From Acinetobacter sp. XS-4 (lineage in GTDB: Bacteria > Pseudomonadota > Gammaproteobacteria > Pseudomonadales > Moraxellaceae), in assembly GCF_023920705.1 (NCBI RefSeq), contig NZ_CP094657.1, forward strand, positions 3,162,001 to 3,226,000: DNA of 64,000 nucleotides. The letters run 5' to 3'. Under the pieces are notes generated by a model. The model did no database searches. It was not told the DNA's origin and saw only the letters and a list, made by a program, of their open reading frames with translations. The position numbers and the translations under genes are program-made. Positions within the stretch are counted from its first letter, which is position 1; the number at the start of each line of letters is the position of its first letter. Below are positions 28,731 through 38,246 of the stretch, in pieces.

Positions 28731-29050
28731 ATAAAATATCCTGTTAAATTAGAGTTTTAAAACAAGTAAGTTGTATATAAATGATTTAAAAATGAATAAT
28801 ACTAAAGTGTTTATGAAAGCAAAAAACGATGTAAAAAAATAGAGTGCATAATGGCGTAACACTGTCTTTAAAATGGCAACAATAAAAATTGACTGTTTTT
28901 AAAACAATAAACGGTTCTCAGCTTCAAATCAATTTGACCTCTAAAACTGTTCTAACTATGATGAAGCCACGAGTTGATCTCAACTGGTTTTGAACCTGAA
29001 AAAGTTATGCCAGATATGGATAATGCAAAACAACAATCACGAGTAGATAT
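28731..29050. other. 320-bp divergent intergenic region
   Basis: No gene recognised. It holds the promoters of the DUF1275 gene and of the small cysteine-containing protein. No strong palindrome seen. Confidence 0.5.
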
Positions 29051-29326
29051 ATGTCGCTTTATCATTATTTAGTTTTTTTAGGGGGATTATTATTTGTATC
29101 GATTGCCTCTGCTGGCTATAAAAGTAATGCACACCGTGATTTTTACTCAAAATGCATCGCAGCTGGACATAGCCGTTCAACCTGTCTGTGTATTTATCAT
29201 CGTTTAGAACGTCAATACTCCCCTAAGCTCATGCATAAACTTGGAAGTTTAAGCCTTCAAAGCCCCGAAGTACCACGTGATTTTGTGAAAACCATGATGC
29301 GTACCATGCAACAGTGCAGATCATAA
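29051..29326 (+). CDS. Small exported four-cysteine protein, paralogue of the one at 39667
   Basis: A 91-residue protein with a signal peptide (LYHYLVFLGGLLFVSIASA) and a mature part with four cysteines in the pattern C-x9-C-x-C-x(n)-C. The mature part contains HSRSTCLCIYHRLERQYSP and LSLQSPEVPRDF. A second copy of the same family, with all four cysteines conserved, is encoded at 39667-39951. No function recognised; the cysteine spacing suggests disulphides or metal binding in the periplasm. It is convergent with, and only five bases from, the DUF454 gene. Confidence 0.8.
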   Translation: MSLYHYLVFLGGLLFVSIASAGYKSNAHRDFYSKCIAAGHSRSTCLCIYHRLERQYSPKLMHKLGSLSLQSPEVPRDFVKTMMRTMQQCRS

Positions 29327-29331
29327 TTTTT

Positions 29332-29772
29332 CTATTTTTTAAGCCACATCCACGCTAACACCCCAGCCATACATAAAATTGTCGGATAGACAAACCACGG
29401 ATGTGGAATGGTCCAAATCATCAGTCCCGCAGCCAGACTCATGCTCAACGTCGAGATGTATTTTGCCTTTTTAGGAATACGCCGATTTTCTTGCCACTCA
29501 CGAATGAGTGGACCGATATAACGATGATTTCGAAACCATTGATGAAGTTTTTCAGAGCCACGAGCCGCAAAGAAAACAGCCAAAATTATAAAATCAACGG
29601 TGGGTAAACCCGGAATAAAAATACCCAATATGCCAAGTGCAATACACAACCAAGCCAAACCAATAAACACCCAACGCGCCCAAACAGAACGGGCAAGCTT
29701 ACTGACTGATTGAGCAGGTGCTAACGACTGCTCATGTTTTACGATTGCATTTACTTGATTGAGTTTGTCCAT
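29332..29772 (-). CDS. DUF454 (YbaN-type) inner membrane protein
   Basis: A 146-residue protein with GIFIPGLPTVDFIILAVFFAARGSEKLHQWFRNH, the DUF454 signature, and hydrophobic segments on both sides. The family function is unknown. It starts 28 bases after the heme oxygenase stop and ends the heme-uptake operon. Confidence 0.88.
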   Translation of the reverse strand: MDKLNQVNAIVKHEQSLAPAQSVSKLARSVWARWVFIGLAWLCIALGILGIFIPGLPTVDFIILAVFFAARGSEKLHQWFRNHRYIGPLIREWQENRRIPKKAKYISTLSMSLAAGLMIWTIPHPWFVYPTILCMAGVLAWMWLKK

Positions 29773-29800
29773 ATCGGGTATTCCCTTTATCCACTATTTA

Positions 29801-30400
29801 TTATTTCAATTCATCAAGCTGATCAAGCGCCTGACCAAAATATCCAAAGGCATCTAACGCTCCCTGAACGACTCGGTCTTGTTGGGTTTGGTCAAAGCCT
29901 GTTTCATCAAGTGCTTGAACAAAACGTTTCCAAACTTTAGCGCGCCCTTCGGGATAAGCAGCTAAATTACGCGCAGCAAACGTTTCAGAAAAACCCAAAT
30001 GTTTTTGAGCTTCTTTAAATAAAAATGCAGCCCCTAAAGTTGAACCTTCAGACACATAAATCCAACCTAAAGCTTCGGGTAGCTGTACGTTTTCACTGTG
30101 TAATTGCTGTTCGTTGGGTTGAATACCCAAATCATTTAAATCGGCAAGTGCTTGTTTTGAGCGGCCACGAATATCAAGGTCTGGAATCAGTCCTGCAACA
30201 CCCTCTTTTTCAAAAAGATGTTCAATTTCACGCTGAAAGTAATATTGAGACAACGTAAATTGCGCGTATTTTTCTTTACTTGAAAATACCTTTGCCTGTG
30301 ACATTAATTGATGCATACGTTCATGTTCAGCAGCGGTTTCTTGTTTCAAACGTAAAGACAAGCTGTTGCTAATGATTTGGTCTGTAGATGAGTTCATCAT
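29801..30400 (-). CDS. hemO: Biliverdin-producing heme oxygenase
   Basis: A 199-residue heme oxygenase fold. ETAAEHERMHQLM contains the proximal histidine; YVSEGSTLGAAFLFKEAQKHLGF carries the distal glycine-rich helix. The enzyme opens heme to biliverdin, CO and Fe2+. It lies 32 bases downstream of tonB within the hemophilin cluster, so it would release iron from heme delivered by the receptor encoded upstream. Confidence 0.93.
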   Translation of the reverse strand: MMNSSTDQIISNSLSLRLKQETAAEHERMHQLMSQAKVFSSKEKYAQFTLSQYYFQREIEHLFEKEGVAGLIPDLDIRGRSKQALADLNDLGIQPNEQQLHSENVQLPEALGWIYVSEGSTLGAAFLFKEAQKHLGFSETFAARNLAAYPEGRAKVWKRFVQALDETGFDQTQQDRVVQGALDAFGYFGQALDQLDELK

Positions 30401-30432
30401 CTTTCTCCTGCAAAATGGATATCGCTCATCGG

Positions 30433-31353
30433 TTAACGGCCCCGATTGAGTTTGAGTTGGACTGGGAAATCCACAACAATAGTCACGGCTCGACCGTTAA
30501 TTTTGTGGGGTTTAAATCTGGATTTACGTGTAGCTTGCATGACCCGTTCATCAAGGCTTTGAATGCCCGAACTTTGACGTAATTGGATGTCGATCGGCTG
30601 CCCTTTTTCGTTAATGCGAATCCGAAGCTCAACCAAACGATTTTGTTGTTTTAACTCGCGGTCATCATAGTCAAGCCCGCCAAAACTCAGCACATCCACA
30701 CTACTCACCTGAACAACGTCATCGTGTTCAACTTGAGTGCTCGGTGCTTTGGAATACTCTTGCTGCGTTGCAGGTGTTTTGACGCCGCCACTTTTTGTTT
30801 CGGTATTGGTGTTTTGTGGCAAATGCTCAGTTTGCGTTTGTTCAAAGTCTGTCGAACTCAGTTTTTTATCATTATGAACCGCTAGCCTTTCTGTACGCTG
30901 CAATGGTTGGAGCGAAGTTGAATTGTTTAAAGTCGTTTTTGATGGTACTTGCTGTTTGTCATTTAAATTATTTTGCACGACCTCTTTAGAGGCAGTTTTT
31001 GACGCTAATGTTTGAACATTTGTAGGCGAGTTTTTTGATTCTTCAGGTACTGAAGATACCGAACTGTTTAATGTAGATTTAGGCGTTACACTTTTTTTAG
31101 GTTGGCTTTCGGTCTTTTCAGCCGATGGCTTTTTAGCAGGTGCCAATGACACAAAACTTACTTTTAATGCATCTACTTTTGGCGATGCTTGAAAAGTATA
31201 AGGTTCAATTAAATGACTCAGCATCCAGACAACAAACACATGCAGACCAATCACCACAACTACGGTTAAGCACTTATAAAAATGCTTCGGCCCCTGTGGT
31301 AAAGGCAACATAACCATCGGCTTATGTGTAGGGAATAAAGATTTTGATTTCAT
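30433..31353 (-). CDS. TonB-type energy transducer of the heme cluster
   Basis: A 306-residue TonB-like protein: one N-terminal transmembrane helix (CLTVVVVIGLHVFVVWMLSHL), a long Ser/Thr/Lys/Pro linker spanning about residues 75-230, and a C-terminal TonB domain with VELRIRINEKGQPIDIQLRQSSGIQSLDERVM. It couples the proton motive force to an outer-membrane receptor; the dedicated partner is probably the 1057-residue receptor of the same cluster. Starts 10 bases after the Slam stop. Confidence 0.92.
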   Translation of the reverse strand: MKSKSLFPTHKPMVMLPLPQGPKHFYKCLTVVVVIGLHVFVVWMLSHLIEPYTFQASPKVDALKVSFVSLAPAKKPSAEKTESQPKKSVTPKSTLNSSVSSVPEESKNSPTNVQTLASKTASKEVVQNNLNDKQQVPSKTTLNNSTSLQPLQRTERLAVHNDKKLSSTDFEQTQTEHLPQNTNTETKSGGVKTPATQQEYSKAPSTQVEHDDVVQVSSVDVLSFGGLDYDDRELKQQNRLVELRIRINEKGQPIDIQLRQSSGIQSLDERVMQATRKSRFKPHKINGRAVTIVVDFPVQLKLNRGR

Positions 31354-31363
31354 GACTTATTCC

Positions 31364-32854
31364 CTAAAAACGATGCTCAAGCTTGAGACTAATGTTGTGT
31401 TTATCGTAGGAATACAGCCAATCGACATTGCTTTTATTTTGGTTATAGCGATAGGTTAAATTAGGCGTCATGCCATAAAACTCAAAGCGCGGCATTTGCA
31501 CAACAAAGGTATAGTTCTGTTCAAAATCATGACGACGAGCTAAGTAACTTACAGCGTATTTGTCAAACTGACGCCAACGGTAAGAACTTAACAAAGTGGT
31601 GTTAAATCCTGTGCTCCAAGATTTGCTTAAGCCTAATCGTACGCCTTGCTGTTCGTAGGCAGCTACATATTTTTCTTGTGCAGAATGGTCAACTACATCT
31701 AGACCACCAAAAACAGTCCACTGGTCTGGAAAAATCTTCCAGAAAGTGGCAAAAGCTGAATTTTCTATACCATCAAAGCTTTTATATTTCTGATAATTAA
31801 AATCTTTTCTTTCAGCTTCAAGCTTAAAGGCTTTATCTGACGAGATAAAATGCATCCACTCGGCACGCGCCCCCCACGCATTATAAAGGCCATCGTTGCC
31901 ATAACGTTTATGTTCAAAAAGTGGACTCACCCCAATTTGATTTTTTAAGTCAAAGTAGCTATAGCCTGCATTAATGTTAATGGTAGATTCATTAAATGCC
32001 GCGTGGTCGTTATAGGACTGTCCAAACGCCAGCGCACGTAAAGCCACGCCATTATGCCCTTCAATCGCATAGCGTTTGATAAGACTGGCTTCGTAATCTA
32101 AGCCCGTTGCTGACACAGGTTTAGGACTATCACGAGTAACTTTCTGAGACCCAATAATCTTACCGTCCTTATCTGTCTGATAACTCATCCATGTTTTGCT
32201 CTGTTCAGACGAACTATTTAAATTACTGACATAGGTATAACCCGCTGAAACAGAGCCTTGCCAAGAGTCTCGTTTTTTTAGTGCTTGAACAAAGGTATTC
32301 ACTGTGGTTAAAACACCAGACGGGATTACCGCAGGGTCACTTTGTTTCAGTTTGTCTTGAATGGAAATAAAAAGGCGTGCTGCTTCCTTATTTTTCTGTT
32401 GTTCAAACAGCACGCGCGCTAACTCAAGTTCACAAATTAAATTATGAGGTTGTTGTTTTAGGCTGCTTTGAAATTTTTGTTCAGCCAATTTCAGTTGACC
32501 CTGAGAACGTGCAACTGCCCCTTCGGCAAAGTCGGTTAAAGCCCGATCGTAGCCAACATATTTCTTATAATGTTCTAAATAAACCGTGGCTTTGAGCCAC
32601 TGTTTTTGCATGACTGCCAAATATAATGCCTTGGCAAGATCATTCTGGTTTTGTTCAACACTGTATTCTTGTCCATTAATTTGAAGTTTTGGTAATTGCT
32701 CGGTACTACGAATGGTTCCCTGCTCATGAAACTGTCGCTGTTCTTGTAAAAGTGTTTGGTCCAAGCTTTGATTAAGGCGAAGCTGTGTGTCTTCGTCGGC
32801 ATATAAAAATGGACAACTCAACAATGTCAGACAGCACAAAAGCGTTCGTTTCAT
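31364..32854 (-). CDS. hsmA: Slam-type outer membrane protein (surface assembly modifier)
   Basis: A 496-residue protein starting MKRTLLCCLTLLSCPFLYA (signal peptide) at 32854. An N-terminal TPR-like part (about residues 60-180, with AKALYLAVMQKQWLKATVYLEHYKKY and LAEQKFQSSLKQQPHN) precedes a C-terminal beta-barrel ending in LKLEHRF. This is the Slam (DUF560) architecture that moves surface lipoproteins or hemophilins across the outer membrane. It lies directly downstream of its presumed substrate hphA, from which it is separated by an intrinsic terminator. Confidence 0.9.
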   Translation of the reverse strand: MKRTLLCCLTLLSCPFLYADEDTQLRLNQSLDQTLLQEQRQFHEQGTIRSTEQLPKLQINGQEYSVEQNQNDLAKALYLAVMQKQWLKATVYLEHYKKYVGYDRALTDFAEGAVARSQGQLKLAEQKFQSSLKQQPHNLICELELARVLFEQQKNKEAARLFISIQDKLKQSDPAVIPSGVLTTVNTFVQALKKRDSWQGSVSAGYTYVSNLNSSSEQSKTWMSYQTDKDGKIIGSQKVTRDSPKPVSATGLDYEASLIKRYAIEGHNGVALRALAFGQSYNDHAAFNESTININAGYSYFDLKNQIGVSPLFEHKRYGNDGLYNAWGARAEWMHFISSDKAFKLEAERKDFNYQKYKSFDGIENSAFATFWKIFPDQWTVFGGLDVVDHSAQEKYVAAYEQQGVRLGLSKSWSTGFNTTLLSSYRWRQFDKYAVSYLARRHDFEQNYTFVVQMPRFEFYGMTPNLTYRYNQNKSNVDWLYSYDKHNISLKLEHRF

Positions 32855-32895
32855 AAAACAATAAACCTGAAGCAACCAAGCAAAAGCCCAAAAAA

Positions 32896-32927
32896 CAAAA
32901 GGAATCTACGTGTGTAGATTCCTTTTG
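32896..32927 (-). terminator. Intrinsic terminator between hphA and the Slam gene
   Basis: A perfect 14-bp stem, CAAAAGGAATCTAC (32896-32909) with GTAGATTCCTTTTG (32914-32927), loop GTGT. On the minus strand it is followed by a T6 tract. It should reduce read-through so that hemophilin is made in excess over its exporter. Confidence 0.88.
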
Positions 32928-32933
32928 CATTCA

Positions 32934-33725
32934 TTAATTTTTAGCACCGCCAAAAGCAGTGTTGTAAGACACGTTATCAAACTGGGCAATACCCGCTAAA
33001 GCCGACGCATTTGCACCAAAGAATTGACCTTGAACCACACCAGAGTTGTCGACACCAGCCGTACCGTTAGCCGTTGCCAAACCTGCAAACGCAGCAGTAC
33101 CCGGGTTAAATGCCACACCATCTAGGCTTAATGATGAAACAGCTGTACCTGTTCCTGTAAGCGTTCCTTCAAGTGTGCCCGCGCCATAATTTGCCGTGAA
33201 CGTACCACTTAACAGATTACTTCCAGAACCGTTAATCCCTGCAACGGTATAAGTTGCAGTACCCGAAGTTGGGACAGTGGTATTGGTGTTATCACCCGCG
33301 TAGTAAACGGTATGGCTCGCGCTTGCCGGTGTGTCGCCCGCTTTCCACCATTCACCAAAATAGACTTCCTGTGTGCCCACCTGACCAAAGTTAAAATTAC
33401 CTAATGCACTGTGTGAAGGTGGCATTGCAGACACTGGAATATGCGAAATATTAAAGGTTTTGCTGCCAACCGTTACATTGGTGTTACTCGTTCCCTGAGC
33501 AGCAAAAGCCTGAGCCAAACCTTTTAACGAACTAAAACCTGTAAAAGCGTTATATGGCGCACCCGCAGCTTGAACCGATACCGCTGACACACCACCCGGA
33601 TGGCTTGTATTGGCAGCAGCACCAATTTTGATGTTACTTTCATTACTCGAAATACCATCAATACCTGCATAAGCAAATGCAGTTGAACAAGCAACAAGAC
33701 CCAAGAACAATTGAGAGATTTTCAT
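32934..33725 (-). CDS. hphA: Secreted hemophilin-type hemophore
   Basis: A 263-residue protein with a signal peptide (MKISQLFLGLVACSTAFAYAG) and no lipobox. The mature part is rich in Gly, Ser, Thr and Ala. It ends with a TbpB-like beta-barrel whose last repeat reads GVVQGQFFGANASALAGIAQF, the motif shared by Slam substrates. In A. baumannii HphA binds heme outside the cell and hands it to HphR. Gene order receptor-hemophore-Slam supports the assignment. Well separated upstream (191 bases) from the receptor gene. Confidence 0.9.
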   Translation of the reverse strand: MKISQLFLGLVACSTAFAYAGIDGISSNESNIKIGAAANTSHPGGVSAVSVQAAGAPYNAFTGFSSLKGLAQAFAAQGTSNTNVTVGSKTFNISHIPVSAMPPSHSALGNFNFGQVGTQEVYFGEWWKAGDTPASASHTVYYAGDNTNTTVPTSGTATYTVAGINGSGSNLLSGTFTANYGAGTLEGTLTGTGTAVSSLSLDGVAFNPGTAAFAGLATANGTAGVDNSGVVQGQFFGANASALAGIAQFDNVSYNTAFGGAKN

Positions 33726-33916
33726 TTGTTGTTACTCCATCTTTTTTAAAACTAAGTTATTGTTTAATTTAAAATAACGATTTCGCTATTTTTAGTTTAT
33801 TGAGTAGGCCCAGCTGCAAACCTACTCAGTTTTTTGTAAATAATAATCATTCAATCTTATTATTTACCGTTACCTGACTCCCCTTTTATGTATGTGTAGA
33901 GGGAATCAAATTCTGT
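33726..33916. other. Intergenic region between receptor and hemophilin genes
   Basis: TGAGTAGG (33801-33808) pairs with CCTACTCA (33821-33828); the T-tract is good only on the plus strand. TAATAATCATT near 33841 resembles half of a Fur site, so hphA may also have its own iron-controlled promoter. Both assignments are tentative. Confidence 0.4.
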
Positions 33917-36900
33917 TTAAAATTTGGTGGTCCAACTAATTTTCATCGTTCGGCCAGGTGCGGCCATGGCACTACGGGTTAAAGGATCGATATAAAATTG
34001 GTTAGAAAGATTACTGCCGACAAATTCAACCGTGTTGTAGTTATCGACCTGATAACGCGCATAGGCATCAAAAATCCACGTGTCATCCCAAGCCAAAGGC
34101 ACATTGAGGTAATAGCCTTTATTGACGCTAGCATCATTGTTTTTGCGTAACGGGCTTTCATAAGCTTTATAGAATGTTGCACGTGCACCGAGCTCTAACT
34201 TTTCATCAAAAAAGCGTGCTCCAAGCAAACCGTGAAAACTCAGTTCAGGTGTGGCCATGGTTACCAAGTAGCCATTTGGGAAACCATCATCGACACAACG
34301 CTGATACGGTTCACGGAACTCAAGGCCCTGCTCGGTTTGAACCGTGCCGCCTAAAATCATTTTGTTAATGGCACTATTGGTGTCACACACTTCATTTTTT
34401 AAGTTATAGGCCACGCTCAAGTCTGTGAAGAAACCACCATTATCAAAACGGCTTTGTAACTCTAAACCTGATAGCTTTTGCTCATCCATATTGGTAAAAA
34501 TAAGGTTTTGATCACGCTCAATCACATTTTTGGTTTTGTTGTAGTAATAGGCGAGCTTAATGTCAGCATTGCGCGCTGTGCTGAACCAATCGCGCATGTC
34601 ATAGACATAGCCCACTTCATAGTTAAAAGCGTGTTCAGGTTTGATTGCTTGATATGGCAACATGGCAGAAAAACCGACAGTGCTTTCAAACAAACTTGGT
34701 AAACGATATTCCTCTGCATAGCGTGCATAGATTCTGCTATTTGGCGTAAGGTGAATTGAGGCGCCTAATTGCGGTGCCCAGCCGCTATCTTTAACTTTAT
34801 CGGCAGACTCAACCGGAACTTGGTCTACCACTGACATAAAGTTCCCGCCAGTTACGACGTACTTTTGTCCAGAGGCATTGAGCTGGTTTAAAGGATTATC
34901 GGCAAGCGACAATTGCCCATTCGCATCTGCTTTCCAGCTCAGCGTATTTTTCTGTGACCAGATCATGCTATACAAATTGCTCTCTGACGCAGGCACAGTG
35001 TCGAGCTGCCCATCCCAATCAGGATTTTTTGTGGCATAGCGCTGTTTTAAAATATTGATTAAACGCTGCTGAGTCGAGGTGTAACTCTCAGGCATGGTCT
35101 GATATTCAAAGGTATATTCTTTAAGTCTACTTTTTTTGGTAAACAGCGGATTTAAACTCGGGTCAATCTCGCTCTGCAAAGACTTATTTAAAAAGTCATC
35201 AACAGCCCAATACGAACGATAACGCATGCCCGCATCAAAACTTAACCAAGACAACGGTCTATAATTAAAGTTAAAGTCGAACGTTTTTTCCTCACGGCGC
35301 CCTGCTCGTGGCAGTGCCTGATAGAGCGAATAACTTGGGCCAAATTCGCCATATATATCATCGGACGTTAGTTTTTCTTTTAAGAAACTTCCACCGAGCG
35401 TCAAATCAAGCTGGTCTAACAAACGGGTTTTATTACTGACCGTAATGCCTTTACGCGTATTGTCAGAATGGCTTATCGCCGTGTTAATAATGGTGTTATC
35501 TCGAAAATCGATTGTGGTTGGCCATCCACCACGTGTGTATGTCTGGCTTTCGGTGTCGGTTTGCCAAATGTTGGCATAGAAATCAACCCAGCGATTATTC
35601 TCAGGCTTAAACTTATATTCGAGGCTATAGGCTTTAGAGTGAATATTGCTTAAAGGCCACTGCGGAACCCCTAAGTCAGGCGTAATGCCCCAAACAATAC
35701 GAGATGGCATAATTTCACCAAAAATATTTTTGGTATCTCGGTAAGTCAGTTTAAGAGTCTGGTTATCGGTTGGACGATAGGTCCCTTTTAATAACCACGA
35801 CTCCATATGACTTGAAGTGTTGGGAACTTCATCGCCCGGTTGATAGGCATAGGCAAAGTAAGGAATAAAATCGAGGCTGCTGTCTGGTGTCGCTCGTTTA
35901 TAGTAGCCCGCGCCATGTGTGCCCGAAAAATAATTGCCGCGCTCACGTACTGCATAAACTGCCAGTAAATCGAATTTATCTTGCTTGGTGGCAATTGCCA
36001 GTCGGCCCGCTAAGTCATCGCCCGAGAAATTAGAGTTATCACTTCTGGTACGGTTCTTTTTATAGATATCGGGGTCATATTTAGCCCCATTCATGTCGAT
36101 CCAAGGCGTTGTGTCATCGTAGTTTTGACCCACTCTACTCATGTCTGGCAAAGACGGATCAATTGAGTTGGTTGAACCTTCTACTTTTAACTCGGCACCA
36201 AAAGACTTACCCGGACGAACAATATCATCGGCCTCTAGCGTTTTAACGACTACACCGCCGCCCACAGAAGTCGTGGTATTGCGCTCTAAAGATGGGCCTT
36301 TAATGACTTCAATGCCCGCAATCAGATTGGGGTCGATATAGTTTCGGTTGTTTACCCCGTTGTAACCACGCCACACGGCAATCGACTGTTCGGTGCCATC
36401 AATGGTTAAAGGCACACGGCCAACACCCTGCACACCACGTACACTTGGGTCGAGCGCGCCACTATTACGGGCATCGCCGCTATAGACTCCCACCATGCCT
36501 TGTAAAACATCGGCAGGGTTAGTTCCTTTAAAGCGTTCGACATAGTCTTTGCCCGCATAGACCGAAGAACGGTTTGCGTCATAAACTTTGTTATAGCCTT
36601 CTGTGTCACGGTCTTCTTTGCCGTACACCACAATTGGCGTAAGTCGTACCGATGCATCTTCTTCAATTACGGCACTACTTGGCGGCAGGCTAGCGGCCTG
36701 AACCTTAGATGAACTTACCCGAGGCGTAGATTTTTTGCTGAGTGTGTAGCCCTGCCCAACCTTTACAGCATTAAATTCGGTTGATTTTAAAAGCTGCTCA
36801 AAACCTTGCTCGACAGCAAAATTGCCTTTTAAGCCTAGGCTATGCAACCCTTGGAGTTGCTGAGCATCCATTGCAATTGAAGTACCCGATTGTTCGGCAA

Positions 36901-37090
36901 ACTGATTCAGTACGTTAGCAAGGCGACCAGCAGGAATGTTATAGCTTTTAACTCCGGCTGTTTGTGCATAGGCCTGCTGCATAGGCAGCGTAACAAGTCC
37001 ACCCATCGACACAGCATGTATCGCAAACGCCAGTGTTGAAAATCGAAAAATCGATCGATTCCGCTTTTGCCCCGTTCCCACTTTTTTCAT
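33917..37090 (-). CDS. hphR: TonB-dependent heme/hemophilin receptor with N-terminal signalling domain
   Basis: A 1057-residue outer-membrane receptor. After a signal peptide ending QQAYAQ comes an STN domain (YNIPAGRLANVLNQFAEQSGTSIAMD...), then a candidate TonB box in LTPIVVYG. The plug has NPADVLQGMVGVYSGDARNSGALDPSVRGVQG, and a 22-strand-type barrel ends in MKISWTTKF. The STN domain fits surface signalling through the FecI/FecR pair encoded just upstream, so heme-loaded hemophilin may induce its own system. A partial Fur-like stretch lies in the 139-base upstream gap. Confidence 0.92.
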   Translation of the reverse strand: MKKVGTGQKRNRSIFRFSTLAFAIHAVSMGGLVTLPMQQAYAQTAGVKSYNIPAGRLANVLNQFAEQSGTSIAMDAQQLQGLHSLGLKGNFAVEQGFEQLLKSTEFNAVKVGQGYTLSKKSTPRVSSSKVQAASLPPSSAVIEEDASVRLTPIVVYGKEDRDTEGYNKVYDANRSSVYAGKDYVERFKGTNPADVLQGMVGVYSGDARNSGALDPSVRGVQGVGRVPLTIDGTEQSIAVWRGYNGVNNRNYIDPNLIAGIEVIKGPSLERNTTTSVGGGVVVKTLEADDIVRPGKSFGAELKVEGSTNSIDPSLPDMSRVGQNYDDTTPWIDMNGAKYDPDIYKKNRTRSDNSNFSGDDLAGRLAIATKQDKFDLLAVYAVRERGNYFSGTHGAGYYKRATPDSSLDFIPYFAYAYQPGDEVPNTSSHMESWLLKGTYRPTDNQTLKLTYRDTKNIFGEIMPSRIVWGITPDLGVPQWPLSNIHSKAYSLEYKFKPENNRWVDFYANIWQTDTESQTYTRGGWPTTIDFRDNTIINTAISHSDNTRKGITVSNKTRLLDQLDLTLGGSFLKEKLTSDDIYGEFGPSYSLYQALPRAGRREEKTFDFNFNYRPLSWLSFDAGMRYRSYWAVDDFLNKSLQSEIDPSLNPLFTKKSRLKEYTFEYQTMPESYTSTQQRLINILKQRYATKNPDWDGQLDTVPASESNLYSMIWSQKNTLSWKADANGQLSLADNPLNQLNASGQKYVVTGGNFMSVVDQVPVESADKVKDSGWAPQLGASIHLTPNSRIYARYAEEYRLPSLFESTVGFSAMLPYQAIKPEHAFNYEVGYVYDMRDWFSTARNADIKLAYYYNKTKNVIERDQNLIFTNMDEQKLSGLELQSRFDNGGFFTDLSVAYNLKNEVCDTNSAINKMILGGTVQTEQGLEFREPYQRCVDDGFPNGYLVTMATPELSFHGLLGARFFDEKLELGARATFYKAYESPLRKNNDASVNKGYYLNVPLAWDDTWIFDAYARYQVDNYNTVEFVGSNLSNQFYIDPLTRSAMAAPGRTMKISWTTKF

Positions 37091-37229
37091 TTGCCCCGCC
37101 CCAGTAAATCGTAATAAGAATCATTTAATACAACTAATTAAAATGATCCATATTTATTGCTTCTACTTACTATGACGAACGACTTTCAAAAAAGTGGAAC
37201 CTAAAATCGAAAATAAATTTAATTTTTTA

Positions 37230-38246
37230 TTATTTTAAAGAAACCATGACCACAAACGGTGTGATTTGCTTAATTTTCAGGTCAGGAAAAACCGTAGCCA
37301 AAAGCTTAAGCGATTCTGTAGTTTGGTCTAAAGGCAACACAGCATTGACCCGCACATGTTGCAACGCCGCATCATTAAAAATAATTTTGCCTTTGTAGTT
37401 GCGGTCTAGCTCTTGTAGTACTTGATTCAGCGGCAGATTTTCTACCATAAGCTGATGCTTTTGCCATTTTTGCTGTTCGTTATAAACATTCAGTGCAGGC
37501 AGTTTTTGTACGCCATTTTTGTCCATTTTAATGGCTTGCCCTGCTTCAACAATCGCCTGACGAGTCGCATGTAATTGGAGCGTTTTAACCTGTGTAGCTT
37601 CTACTTTTACCTTTGAGTGCAACATTTTGAGTTCGGTTGCCGAAGGGTCATAACTGACGCTAAAAGCTGTGCCGAGTGCCTGAATTTGCCCATGACTGGT
37701 TTTGACCAAAAAAGGTCTGGTCTTATCTTTAGCAACATCGACATAAATTTGACCTTGCACCAACTCAACCACTCGCTGGTTGGTTTTAAAATCAAGATTG
37801 ACTGCGCTTTTGCCACGTAAAATTAAACGTGAGCCGTCTGGTAAGGTTTGCGTAGTCCACTGCCCCGATTGCCCGTGTATGTCGGCCGTAACATAGGCCA
37901 CGGTGGTGTCAGTTAAATAAAATAACGCCCCACTCATGGCAACAAAGACAACCGCAAAAGCTGTTCCTGCACGTAAATGTTTATAGGCTTTGCCTGAGTT
38001 TAGACCAGCCTTAAGGGCAACCTTGGTGACTTTTTTATGTCCGCTGGTTTGAGAAAGTTTTTGAATTGAACCTATACACTGTTCAATATCGGCAGCCACT
38101 TGGCGGTGTTGCTCACTGGTTTTTTTCCACTCTTCAAATTTTTGATTGGCGGTTTTTCGTGAGCTTTCATCATCCGAACTCAGTTGAACAATCCAATGCG
38201 CGGCTTCTTCAACCAGTTGGTGATGTTTGCTTTTGTCCATGGCCAT
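37230..38246 (-). CDS. FecR-type anti-sigma factor
   Basis: A 338-residue FecR-family protein. The N-terminal cytoplasmic part (about residues 1-95) binds the sigma factor; one transmembrane segment, TAFAVVFVAMSGALFYL, follows. The periplasmic FecR domain includes WTTQTLPDGSRLILRGKSAVNLDF and FLVKTSHGQIQALGTAFSV, and a C-terminal domain that would contact the receptor's STN ends the protein. The ATG directly follows the sigma-factor stop (TAAATG), so the two are translationally coupled. Confidence 0.92.
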   Translation of the reverse strand: MAMDKSKHHQLVEEAAHWIVQLSSDDESSRKTANQKFEEWKKTSEQHRQVAADIEQCIGSIQKLSQTSGHKKVTKVALKAGLNSGKAYKHLRAGTAFAVVFVAMSGALFYLTDTTVAYVTADIHGQSGQWTTQTLPDGSRLILRGKSAVNLDFKTNQRVVELVQGQIYVDVAKDKTRPFLVKTSHGQIQALGTAFSVSYDPSATELKMLHSKVKVEATQVKTLQLHATRQAIVEAGQAIKMDKNGVQKLPALNVYNEQQKWQKHQLMVENLPLNQVLQELDRNYKGKIIFNDAALQHVRVNAVLPLDQTTESLKLLATVFPDLKIKQITPFVVMVSLK

